From positions 1 through 13,859 of the forward strand of contig CALXZR010000015.1 of NCBI GenBank assembly GCA_944393295.1: a stretch of DNA of 13,859 bases, in the 5' to 3' direction. Every line of letters begins with the position of its first letter. The first letter of the stretch is position 1. Positions 1 to 6,521 of this stretch are shown piece after piece. Under the pieces are notes generated by a model. It did no database searches, was not told the DNA's origin, and was given only the letters and a program-made list of their open reading frames with translations. The DNA comes from an uncultured Clostridia bacterium. Its GTDB lineage: Bacteria; Bacillota_A; Clostridia; TANB77; CAG-508. A program made the translations under genes and the position numbers.

Positions 1-68
1 GCACTTATCAAATACCTCCTTGGATTTTTGTTGGTAAATTAATTCTATCAGGTATTTTGAATAAGTGC
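1..68 (-). promoter_or_regulatory. Leader hairpin overlapping a Shine-Dalgarno sequence of an off-window gene
   Basis: Two paired arms are visible: GCACTTAT (1-8) with ATAAGTGC (61-68), and AAATACC (10-16) with GGTATTT (51-57), separated by a small asymmetric internal loop. Read on the minus strand, the 3' side of this stem carries AAGGAGG (21-15), and its last two G residues are paired in the stem. A GTG at 4-2 lies 10 nt beyond it, or a start codon may lie just outside the window. This suggests the 5' leader of a minus-strand gene whose translation may depend on the fold. Read on the plus strand, the same stem is followed by a T-rich stretch (71-79) and could instead be a terminator for a gene to the left. 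The structure touches the window edge, so neither reading is certain. Confidence 0.4.
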
Positions 69-116
69 ATTATTTTTTTGTAAAAAAGATTGAGATGATT
101 AAGCACCCCAATCAAT

Positions 117-144
117 ATTATAGAACCTAAAAAAATACAAGCAA
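117..144 (-). promoter_or_regulatory. Possible sigma-A promoter for the off-window minus-strand gene
   Basis: On the minus strand a perfect -10 hexamer TATAAT lies at 122-117. A weak -35 TTGCTT lies at 144-139 with a 16-nt spacer. The -35 sits inside the pflA terminator, so pflA transcription would end just where the next unit starts. The predicted transcript would begin near 110 and include the 1-68 hairpin. The -10 match is good and the -35 poor. Confidence 0.35.
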
Positions 145-163
145 TTTTGTAGCTTGTATTTTT
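131..163 (-). terminator. Rho-independent terminator of the pflB-pflA operon
   Basis: A perfect 12-bp inverted repeat, AAAAATACAAGC (131-142) and GCTTGTATTTTT (152-163), encloses a 9-nt loop. It begins a few bases after the pflA stop codon (170-168). On the minus strand the stem runs into a tract of seven T residues, the usual layout of an intrinsic terminator. Confidence 0.85.
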
Positions 164-167
164 ATTT

Positions 168-905
168 TTAAGCATTATGTTTTTCATTGTAAATTCCTAA
201 TAAATCTTTTGCTCTATCAATTTCTTTTGCTGTTGGAAGTTTTACATCAGCTAAAGGATACTTCTCACCTAAATTTTCCCATTTAAATTTTCCTAAATCA
301 TGATATGGTAAAATTTCTACCTTTTGTACAGTTTTTAAACTAATAATAAATTTTTTAAGATTTAATAAATCCTCTTTATCATCAGTATATCCTGGTACTA
401 ACACTTGTCTTATCCACATTGATATATTATTTTCAGATAGATATTTTGCAAAATTTATTGTATTTTCGTTTGATACACCTGTTAAGTTTATACATTTTTC
501 ATTATCAATATGTTTAATATCTAATATAACTAAATCAGTATATTTAAGCAACTCCTCTATATCTGCATTTATTTTTAAACTCCCAGCTGTATCTAAAGCT
601 GTATGAAAATTTAGTTCTTTTAGTTTTTTAAACAATTCTATTAAAAATTTTACTTGCAAAAGTGGTTCTCCACCAGATATAGTGACTCCACCATTTGAAG
701 CTTCTATATATGATTTACATCTAACTATTTTAGATACTATTTCATCAACTGAATATTCCATACCACCAGAAAAGTCCCAAGTATCTCTATTATGGCAATA
801 TTTGCATTTTAAAGGACATCCTTGCATAAATACTACATATCTTATTCCTGGCCCATCTACAGTTCCGAATGATTCAAATGAGTGTATTCTTCCTAGCGTT
901 TCCAA
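168..905 (-). CDS. pflA: Pyruvate formate-lyase activating enzyme (radical SAM)
   Basis: This 245-residue protein is the radical-SAM activase that uses a [4Fe-4S] cluster and S-adenosylmethionine to abstract a hydrogen from the conserved glycine of pyruvate formate-lyase, switching it on in anoxic cytoplasm. The CxxxCxxC cluster motif is Cys30, Cys34 and Cys37 (GCPLKCKYCHN). The N-terminal ESFGTVDGPGIR and the SAM-contacting SGGEPLLQ near residue 80 are typical of PflA, and the length is normal for the family. The start is a TTG (905-903) preceded by AAAGGAG (919-913) at a 7-nt spacing; the protein then reads METLGRIHSF, the usual PflA beginning, so the non-ATG start is credible. The gene lies 86 bp downstream of pflB on the same strand, the classic operon order, and ends in a strong terminator. 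Identification is firm. Confidence 0.96.
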   Translation of the reverse strand: METLGRIHSFESFGTVDGPGIRYVVFMQGCPLKCKYCHNRDTWDFSGGMEYSVDEIVSKIVRCKSYIEASNGGVTISGGEPLLQVKFLIELFKKLKELNFHTALDTAGSLKINADIEELLKYTDLVILDIKHIDNEKCINLTGVSNENTINFAKYLSENNISMWIRQVLVPGYTDDKEDLLNLKKFIISLKTVQKVEILPYHDLGKFKWENLGEKYPLADVKLPTAKEIDRAKDLLGIYNEKHNA

Positions 906-942
906 ACTTTTTCTCCTTTATTTTATTTTATTTTTTCTATTA

Positions 943-970
943 ATAAAGGTGGATTTTCACCCACCTTTAT
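943..970 (-). other. Intercistronic hairpin between pflB and pflA
   Basis: A perfect 10-bp inverted repeat, ATAAAGGTGG (943-952) and CCACCTTTAT (961-970), has an 8-nt loop. It lies between the pflB stop and the pflA ribosome binding site. On the minus strand the stem is followed by TTAATAG rather than a clean T tract, so it is more likely a partial terminator or an mRNA-stabilising 3' end for pflB than a full stop. That would fit the need for far more lyase than activase. Confidence 0.6.
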
Positions 971-991
971 CTTTTGTTTAATTTATTAAAA

Positions 992-3226
992 TTACATTCT
1001 TTCATGAATTGTTCTATTTATAACATCTAATTGTTGTTCTCTTGTTAATTTAATAAAGTTTACTGCATATCCAGATACACGAATTGTTAGCTGTGGATAT
1101 TTTTCTGGATGTTCCATAGCATCTTCAAGTAAAGCTCTATCAAATACATTTACATTTACATGATGACTTAATTGACAGAAATATCCATCTAATAAAGCTG
1201 TTAGATTTTTGATTCTTGTTTCTTCATCTTTACCTAAAGCATTTGGAACAATTGCAAAAGTATAAGAAATTCCATCTTCTGAATGTTTATAATTTAATTT
1301 TGCTAAAGAGTTTAGTACAGAAATTGCACCATTTGTATCTCTTCCGTGAAGTGGATTTGCACCTGGTCCAAATGGAGTTCCAGCTCTTCTACCATCTGGT
1401 GTATTTCCTGTTGCTTTACCATATACAACATTTGATGTTATTGTTAATATACTCATTGTAGGTTTTGAATTTCTATAAGTTTTTTGTTTTCTTAATTTAT
1501 CCATAAATACTTTTTGAATTTTAACAGCAATTTCATCAACTCTGTCATCATCATTTCCGTATTTTGGAAAATCTCCTTCTATTTCATAATCAACAGCTAA
1601 TCCTGTTTCATCACGAATTACTTTTACTTTGGCATATTTCATTGCAGAGAAAGAATCTGCTACTATTGAAAGCCCTGCAACACCACAAGCCATAGTTCTT
1701 AGTATATCCTTATCGTGTAAAGCCATTTCTAAGCTTTCATAAGCGTATTTATCATGCATATAGTGAATTATATTTAATGCATCCATATAAATTCCTGCAA
1801 CATATTCCATCATTTGATCAAATCTTTCCCATACTTCGTCATAATCTAAATATTCTGAAGTAATTGGTGCAAATTTTGGTGTAATTTGTTTTCCTGAAAC
1901 TTCATCTCTACCACCATTAATCGCATAAGTTAATGTTTTTGCAAGATTTGCTCTAGCACCAAAGAATTGCATTTGTTTACCAATTCTCATAGCACTTACA
2001 CAACAAGCAATTCCGTAATCATCTCCCCAATATTCTCTCATCAAGTCGTCATTTTCATATTGGATAGCACTTGTTTTTATTGATGTCTTTGCACAGAAAT
2101 CTTTAAATCCAACTGGTAGTCTAGTAGACCAAAGAACTGTTAAGTTTGGCTCTGGTGAAGGACCTAAAGTATTTAAAGTATGAAGCACTCTAAATGAATT
2201 CTTAGTTACTAAAGTTCTTCCATCAATTCCCATACCACCTATGCTTTCAGTAACCCATACAGGATCTCCACTAAATAATTCATCATATTCTGGTGTTCTT
2301 AGGAAACGAACTAAACGCAATTTCATAACAAAATGATCCATTAATTCTTGAGCTTCTTCTTCTGTTAATTTTCCAGCTTTTATATCTCTCTCAATGTAGA
2401 TATCTAAGAAAGTAGATGTTCTACCAATACTCATAGCTGCTCCATTTTGTTGTTTTATAGCTCCTAAATATCCAAAATATAACCATTGTATAGCTTCTTT
2501 TGCATTGCAAGCAGGTTTAGAAATATCGAATCCATAACTTGCTGCCATTTTCTTTAAATCTTCTAGAGCTTTTATTTGTTCTGAAATTTCTTCTCTCTCA
2601 CGAATAATATCCTCTGACATATAGCTTCCGCGAGCATTTGCAAAATCTTCTTTTTTGCCTTTTATTAATTCATCTATACCATATAGAGCAACTCTTCTAT
2701 AATCTCCTATTATTCTTCCTCTTCCATATCCATCTGGTAAACCAGTTAATAAATGAGAACTTCTTGCAGCTCTAATTTCTGGTGTGTATGCAGAGAAAAC
2801 ACCATCATTATGTGTTTTTCTATAATTATGATAAATATCTTCTATTTTTTCTGAAACTTTAAAACCATAAGCTTCACATGATTTTTCAACTATACGAATT
2901 CCACCTTCTGGCATAATAGCTCTTTTTAGTGGCTTATCTGTTTGAAGTCCTACGATTGTTTCTAAATCTTTATCTATATATCCTGGAGCATGACTCGTAA
3001 TTGTTGACGCAACATCTGTTGATGCATCTAAAACTCCACCATTTTCTCTTTCTTTTTTATATAGTTCTAAAACTTCATTCCATAATTTTTGTGTTCTTTT
3101 TGTTGGTCCTACTAAAAATGAATCGTCACCTTCATATGGAGTATAATTTTTTTGGATAAAGTCTCTAACATTTATTTCCTTTTCCCAATTTCCTGTTTTA
3201 AAACCATCCCATTCACTAAATTTCAT
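992..3226 (-). CDS. pflB: Formate C-acetyltransferase (pyruvate formate-lyase)
   Basis: This 744-residue glycyl-radical enzyme converts pyruvate and CoA to acetyl-CoA and formate, the central anaerobic pyruvate-cleaving step. The adjacent catalytic cysteines are Cys408 and Cys409 in [20 protein letters not shown]. The radical-bearing glycine is Gly719 in RVSGYAVNF, 25 residues from the C-terminus as expected. The length fits true PflB (about 750 residues), and the Cys-Cys pair and overall sequence separate it from the glycerol dehydratase-like and choline lyase relatives. The start is an ATG preceded by AAGGAGG (3238-3232) at 5 nt. pflA follows in the same transcript. A promoter is visible at 3291-3319, upstream in the gap shared with divergent maf. 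The oxygen-sensitive Gly radical implies an anaerobic lifestyle. I see no truncation or missing catalytic residue. Confidence 0.98.
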   Translation of the reverse strand: MKFSEWDGFKTGNWEKEINVRDFIQKNYTPYEGDDSFLVGPTKRTQKLWNEVLELYKKERENGGVLDASTDVASTITSHAPGYIDKDLETIVGLQTDKPLKRAIMPEGGIRIVEKSCEAYGFKVSEKIEDIYHNYRKTHNDGVFSAYTPEIRAARSSHLLTGLPDGYGRGRIIGDYRRVALYGIDELIKGKKEDFANARGSYMSEDIIREREEISEQIKALEDLKKMAASYGFDISKPACNAKEAIQWLYFGYLGAIKQQNGAAMSIGRTSTFLDIYIERDIKAGKLTEEEAQELMDHFVMKLRLVRFLRTPEYDELFSGDPVWVTESIGGMGIDGRTLVTKNSFRVLHTLNTLGPSPEPNLTVLWSTRLPVGFKDFCAKTSIKTSAIQYENDDLMREYWGDDYGIACCVSAMRIGKQMQFFGARANLAKTLTYAINGGRDEVSGKQITPKFAPITSEYLDYDEVWERFDQMMEYVAGIYMDALNIIHYMHDKYAYESLEMALHDKDILRTMACGVAGLSIVADSFSAMKYAKVKVIRDETGLAVDYEIEGDFPKYGNDDDRVDEIAVKIQKVFMDKLRKQKTYRNSKPTMSILTITSNVVYGKATGNTPDGRRAGTPFGPGANPLHGRDTNGAISVLNSLAKLNYKHSEDGISYTFAIVPNALGKDEETRIKNLTALLDGYFCQLSHHVNVNVFDRALLEDAMEHPEKYPQLTIRVSGYAVNFIKLTREQQLDVINRTIHERM

Positions 3227-3290
3227 AACATCCTCCTTAATTGTTTATATATATTTTGTCTTCATTTATTTAGTCTATTCTCGATTTTCT

Positions 3291-3319
3291 ATTTTAACAT
3301 ATACTACAAAAAAAGACAA
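3291..3319 (-). promoter_or_regulatory. pflB-pflA promoter
   Basis: On the minus strand -35 TTGTCT (3319-3314) and -10 TAAAAT (3296-3291) are separated by exactly 17 nt. This would start the transcript about 55-60 nt before the pflB ATG. Both hexamers are near the sigma-A consensus. Confidence 0.65.
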
Positions 3320-3338
3320 TATTAGTAAAATGAAATTT

Positions 3339-3355
3339 TTGTAAATTTTTAACTA
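3339..3355. promoter_or_regulatory. Imperfect palindrome upstream of the pflB promoter (possible redox-regulator site)
   Basis: TTGTAAATTTTTAACTA is an imperfect inverted repeat whose half-sites (TTGTAAA / TAGTTAA) resemble the TTGTTAA half-site bound by the NADH-sensing repressor Rex, which often controls fermentation genes in Firmicutes. It lies 20 bp upstream of the pflB -35. AT-rich DNA makes such matches common by chance, so this is only a candidate. Confidence 0.2.
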
Positions 3356-3366
3356 TTTTTTGATTA

Positions 3367-3395
3367 TTGTAAAATTATACTGTTTGTGATATATT
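3367..3395 (+). promoter_or_regulatory. maf promoter
   Basis: -35 TTGTAA (3367-3372) and -10 TATATT (3390-3395) are separated by 17 nt, pointing toward maf. The remaining leader is about 60 nt and contains the ribosome binding site AGGAAGGA (3443-3450). Confidence 0.5.
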
Positions 3396-3460
3396 AATTT
3401 TATAAAAAATATATTATATTTAAATTATATTTTAACCAATTTAGGAAGGATAATGTAAAA

Positions 3461-4042
3461 ATGAAAATTATATTAGCATCAAAATCTCCAAGAAGAAAAG
3501 CATTAATGGATTTAGCAGGATTTGATTATGAAATTCTTATAAGTGATGTAGATGAAACAATAAATGAAGAAATGTCTCTAGAAGAAAAGTCAAAAGAAAT
3601 CGCTTTTCGAAAAGCAAAATCAATATTTGATAATACACAAGGTGATAGAATAATAATAGCAGCAGATACTCTAGTTATTAAAGATAATGAAGCTTTTGGA
3701 AAACCAAAAACCAGACAAGAAGCAATTTCAATGTTAAAAAAACTTCAAGGAGCAATGCATAAAATTTACACCAGTTTAGTTGTTTTAGTAGAAAATAAAG
3801 GTGAATATAAAGAATATAAAGAATTATTTCCCGTAGAAGTTTTTGTAAAAAATATAGATACCAATGAAATTGAAAACTATGTAGATGTTAATTTTGATGA
3901 TGTATATGATAAAGCTGGTGCTTATGCTATTCAGGGTAGATTTTCTATATTCATTGACAAAATTATTGGAAATTACTCATCAGCTCTAGGTTTACCTATT
4001 CAACGAGTATATGATATTCTAAAAGAAAATGACGCAATATAA
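3461..4042 (+). CDS. maf: Maf-family nucleoside triphosphate pyrophosphatase
   Basis: This 193-residue cytoplasmic protein belongs to the Maf/HAM1-like house-cleaning pyrophosphatases, which hydrolyse non-canonical or surplus NTPs to NMP and pyrophosphate and are linked to division arrest in Bacillus. Visible family marks are the N-terminal ILASKSPRRKALM phosphate-binding loop, SDVDE near residue 30, the catalytic Asp69 in AADTLV, GKPKTRQEA at 80-88, and DKAGAYAIQGR at 150-160. The last pattern suits the dTTP/UTP-specific branch. Length is normal. The segment usually reading SGxxH is QGAMH here, a small departure. The start is an ATG with AGGAAGGA (3443-3450) 10 nt upstream. The gene is monocistronic, divergent from pflB, and its stop codon is buried in the terminator stem. 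Family assignment is firm; substrate preference is inference. Confidence 0.95.
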   Translation: MKIILASKSPRRKALMDLAGFDYEILISDVDETINEEMSLEEKSKEIAFRKAKSIFDNTQGDRIIIAADTLVIKDNEAFGKPKTRQEAISMLKKLQGAMHKIYTSLVVLVENKGEYKEYKELFPVEVFVKNIDTNEIENYVDVNFDDVYDKAGAYAIQGRFSIFIDKIIGNYSSALGLPIQRVYDILKENDAI

Positions 4043-4070
4043 AACACCAAATTAAAAAATTTGGTGTTTT
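4041..4070 (+). terminator. maf terminator, possibly bidirectional
   Basis: A perfect 13-bp inverted repeat, AAAACACCAAATT (4041-4053) and AATTTGGTGTTTT (4058-4070), has a 4-nt loop and overlaps the last two bases of the maf stop codon. T-rich sequence follows on the plus strand. On the minus strand the stem also ends in TTTT, so it may stop transcripts arriving from the convergent surface-protein gene as well. Confidence 0.85.
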
Positions 4071-4232
4071 ATATTTTAATTATTACTTATTGCAAATTTC
4101 TAATTTAAACATAAATTTCATCTTCCTGGCAAATTTAATTTTTTTAGACATTCTCATCTATTTTTACTTTCTATCTCTTCACGTACTTTTCCTGGTTAAA
4201 TTTATAAAAATCCATTTTCCTTTTTAATTTAA

Positions 4233-5630
4233 TTAAAACCCTGTTTTGGGTAATTTCCTTACTTGTGTATTTTCAACATAAGTATTTTCAATATAATTAT
4301 TTTCTTCATATTTATACTTTTCTTCGCTAATCGTTTTTTCTTCAATTTGGTTATTCTCATTTTTTTCTATTTGAGTATTTTCAGTATTTTCACTAATATT
4401 TTTTTCTTCCTTATCTGAAACTATTTCAATAACCTCATAGTTTTTATTTATTTCTTCTATTGATTTTTTAGTATTATTAACAATCACTTGTATTTCTTCG
4501 TTCAAATCTAAATTTAATTCTATAAAATCAGTGTATAAATTATAACCATCTAAGGTTTTTATCTCTTTTAAAAAATATTTTCCTGGTAACATATTTTCTA
4601 AAATTATTTCACCATTTCTGTCTGTAATAAGACTATTTTTTAGAACTTTTTTATCAGCATCTAGCAATTCAAATTCCACACCTTGCAGAGGTGTTTTAGT
4701 TCCATATTCCTGTTTATGAACAACTATTTTTGTTCTATTTTTTTCATAATCTTCTGAAATACTAGTAGATTTATTCTCATAGGTTAAACCTGTGATTGCA
4801 TAGTTTTGTTTTACTGGATCATAAGATTTTCCATACAAAATAGGATATGTTTTTAAACTTGCATTTGCGTTAATTGTAAAGGTTTCACTTTGTGATATAT
4901 TTTGAATTGGCATCATAATTTTAAATTGTTCCCCTACTTTAAAGTTTTGTGTTTCAATTCCCTCTAAATTTACTAACTTCGTATTCTCTGGCAATAATCC
5001 TTGCAATTTAATTTCATATGTACCCTCTTGTATATTGCAATTTACTCTATAAGTTTTACTTACATATTTACAATCTGTTTCATCTACTTTCCAAGCAGCT
5101 GACAGTGGCTCTATATTTAAACTTATCGCTCCTGGTTCTTCTAAATTACAATTTTTTGCTCTTTCAATAATATCTTTAAAAATTGCGTAGGTTCTTCTAC
5201 CTTCTTCAGAATCATAAGCAGAATAATCATTTTCATCTCTATCATATAAAGCCCAATAAACAGCTTGCTTTGTAGCTGCAAAAGCCTCTCCTTCATTAAA
5301 AGCCCCAAGTTCTTGAACAGAGCGATAAGGATAGCCATTAATAATTACTTTCCATACCTTTGTATTATTTAACTTTTCTAATGTTGAAACATTATATGAA
5401 CCCTCTTCTGCCCCAGGTAAATCTGCATTTAAACAATAAGCTGGATATTCAATTCCATCTTTTTTATATACAACATATGAAATTCTTCTTGTAATTCCTT
5501 GATATTTTAAAAGATTTCCACAATCATATAATTTATATAAATTTACATCATTTATTTCAAAGGCAAAGCAAGGTGCAAAACTACTAAAAATTGATATTAG
5601 TACAAAAAACATTATAATAAATTTTCTCAT
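4233..5630 (-). CDS. Secreted thioester-domain / SpaA-like surface protein ending in LPKTGF
   Basis: This 465-residue protein has a signal peptide (residues 1 to about 23, hydrophobic core then CFA). A thioester domain follows: Cys66 in YPAYCLN and Gln122 in TKQAVYWAL match the paired Cys and Gln motifs (CΦ and ΦQxxΦW) that form an internal Cys-Gln thioester in Gram-positive adhesins, allowing covalent attachment to host or other targets. After a beta-rich middle region comes a SpaA/Cna_B fold (about 300-388) with Lys306, Glu356 in the FLKEIKTLDGY E-box, and Asn385/386, the set expected for an isopeptide bond. A Glu/Asn-rich linker (about 390-455) leads to LPKTGF, which is the very end: no hydrophobic helix or basic tail follows in any frame. 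The start ATG has GGAG at 6 nt. It sits 20 bp after the sortase gene and is its likely substrate. Host binding is inference. Confidence 0.88.
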   Translation of the reverse strand: MRKFIIMFFVLISIFSSFAPCFAFEINDVNLYKLYDCGNLLKYQGITRRISYVVYKKDGIEYPAYCLNADLPGAEEGSYNVSTLEKLNNTKVWKVIINGYPYRSVQELGAFNEGEAFAATKQAVYWALYDRDENDYSAYDSEEGRRTYAIFKDIIERAKNCNLEEPGAISLNIEPLSAAWKVDETDCKYVSKTYRVNCNIQEGTYEIKLQGLLPENTKLVNLEGIETQNFKVGEQFKIMMPIQNISQSETFTINANASLKTYPILYGKSYDPVKQNYAITGLTYENKSTSISEDYEKNRTKIVVHKQEYGTKTPLQGVEFELLDADKKVLKNSLITDRNGEIILENMLPGKYFLKEIKTLDGYNLYTDFIELNLDLNEEIQVIVNNTKKSIEEINKNYEVIEIVSDKEEKNISENTENTQIEKNENNQIEEKTISEEKYKYEENNYIENTYVENTQVRKLPKTGF

Positions 5631-5650
5631 ATTTTACTCCATATTTAATT

Positions 5651-6307
5651 TTATTTTACTTCTATCGCTTGTATACATCTTCTAAGCTCTGGCATATCTT
5701 CTACGCAGGTAATGAGCGTTAATCTGTTTTCTTTTGTTGGACTTAAAAATTCCCAGTTCGTTTCTTTTATAATTTCTTTAAAAACAATTTCATATTTTTG
5801 TTTTTTGCCATCATAGCAGTAATATACAATGTCACCTTTTTCTAATTCTTTTATCTTAGCAAAGTAGTTTACCTTATAACCTCTATTATGCGCTGCTAAA
5901 CCAACATTGCCATATAAAATTGCTGTATCCTCAAAATGTCCAACGTATTCATTTAAAATTTGGTCACTTGTACCACTAGCTATTTTGGCAAACAATTCAA
6001 TTTTTGGTATTTCTATATACCATTCTTTTTGAGTGCTATCTAATACTTGCGTATTTTCTAATTTAAATTCTTGTTTATGGGTTTCATTTTCTACAACATC
6101 GATAATATTAGAATAATCTTGAATTTTTTGATATTTTTTAGAATTAATTAAACTAGAACTAAAAATTACTACAATTAAAATGCCAATAAAAATTATAATA
6201 AATTTTTTAGTAAATTTAATATAACCATCTCCTATATTCAATTTTAAAATGTTTTGAAATTTTGTTTGAAACAAACTTTGAACTTTTTTGAATTTATCTA
6301 ATTGCAA
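5651..6307 (-). CDS. Membrane-anchored class D-like sortase
   Basis: Sortases are extracellular membrane-anchored transpeptidases that cleave LPXTG-type signals between Thr and Gly and join the protein to cell wall or to a pilus. In this 218-residue protein a basic N-terminus precedes one membrane helix (about 36-54). The catalytic set is His140 in LAAHNRG, Cys201 in RLTLITCVEDMP, and Arg209 or Arg210. The TLITC pattern and short length suggest class D, less surely than the family itself. The first possible start is a TTG (6307-6305) directly after an in-frame stop. No convincing ribosome binding site precedes it, nor internal TTG codons at residues 12 and 23; a GGAG at 6231-6228 would instead serve an ATT codon at residue 30. 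The true start is therefore open. The gene precedes the thioester protein by 20 bp, an evident enzyme-substrate operon. Confidence 0.9.
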   Translation of the reverse strand: MQLDKFKKVQSLFQTKFQNILKLNIGDGYIKFTKKFIIIFIGILIVVIFSSSLINSKKYQKIQDYSNIIDVVENETHKQEFKLENTQVLDSTQKEWYIEIPKIELFAKIASGTSDQILNEYVGHFEDTAILYGNVGLAAHNRGYKVNYFAKIKELEKGDIVYYCYDGKKQKYEIVFKEIIKETNWEFLSPTKENRLTLITCVEDMPELRRCIQAIEVK

Positions 6308-6326
6308 TTATGAATAAATTGAAATT

Positions 6327-6360
6327 ATATTAATACTTTTTTTGTGTTTTGTAAAGTATT
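6327..6360 (-). promoter_or_regulatory. Sortase operon promoter overlapped by an inverted repeat
   Basis: On the minus strand -35 TTTACA (6355-6350) and -10 TAATAT (6332-6327) are 17 nt apart. A perfect 8-bp inverted repeat, AATACTTT (6332-6339) and AAAGTATT (6353-6360), overlaps the -35 and touches the -10, the position expected for a repressor operator. The predicted transcript start, near 6320, leaves only about a dozen bases before the first possible sortase start codon. Confidence 0.4.
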
Positions 6361-6460
6361 TTTATAAAATTTTTTATTTTTTCAATCGACAAAATTCTAC
6401 ATTTTGATTTTATACCTTTTAAAATTATATATATCAGCAAGCTTTTTCATAACAAATTAT

Positions 6461-6517
6461 AAAAAGACTTTTCTTTATAGCTTTGTTTAAAATCAAACTA
6501 TTTAGAAAAGTCTTTTT
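6461..6517 (-). terminator. Terminator of the histidine kinase transcript
   Basis: A 14-bp perfect inverted repeat, AAAAAGACTTTTCT (6461-6474) and AGAAAAGTCTTTTT (6504-6517), encloses a 29-nt loop with a little further pairing inside. On the minus strand it begins a few bases after the kinase stop codon, and the stem ends in TTTTTATAATTT. It separates the two-component operon from the sortase unit. The loop is longer than usual, so efficiency may be moderate. Confidence 0.7.
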
Positions 6518-6521
6518 TTCT

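Noticed and set aside
682..981. Open frame of 99 codons on the plus strand inside and beyond pflA
   Set aside because: It is antisense to the firmly identified pflA, is rich in low-complexity hydrophobic residues, and includes the terminator-like hairpin; similar antisense frames at 1216-1461, 7240-7506, 9489-9752 and 11729-12226 were rejected for the same reason.
4083..4157. 24-codon basic minus-strand frame downstream of the thioester protein, examined as a lost sorting tail
   Set aside because: It is rich in Lys and Arg but has no hydrophobic helix and no good ribosome binding site, and it is not in frame with LPKTGF.
4123..4204. Imperfect direct repeat TTCCTGG-(1-2 nt)-AAATTTA at 4123-4137 and 4189-4204
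   Set aside because: Only two short copies in AT-rich intergenic DNA; chance similarity or a minor duplication is enough to explain it.
6397..6450. 17-codon minus-strand frame (MKKLADIYNFKRYKIKM) upstream of the sortase promoter
   Set aside because: It has no ribosome binding site and lies between the kinase terminator and the likely sortase promoter, so it is probably not translated.
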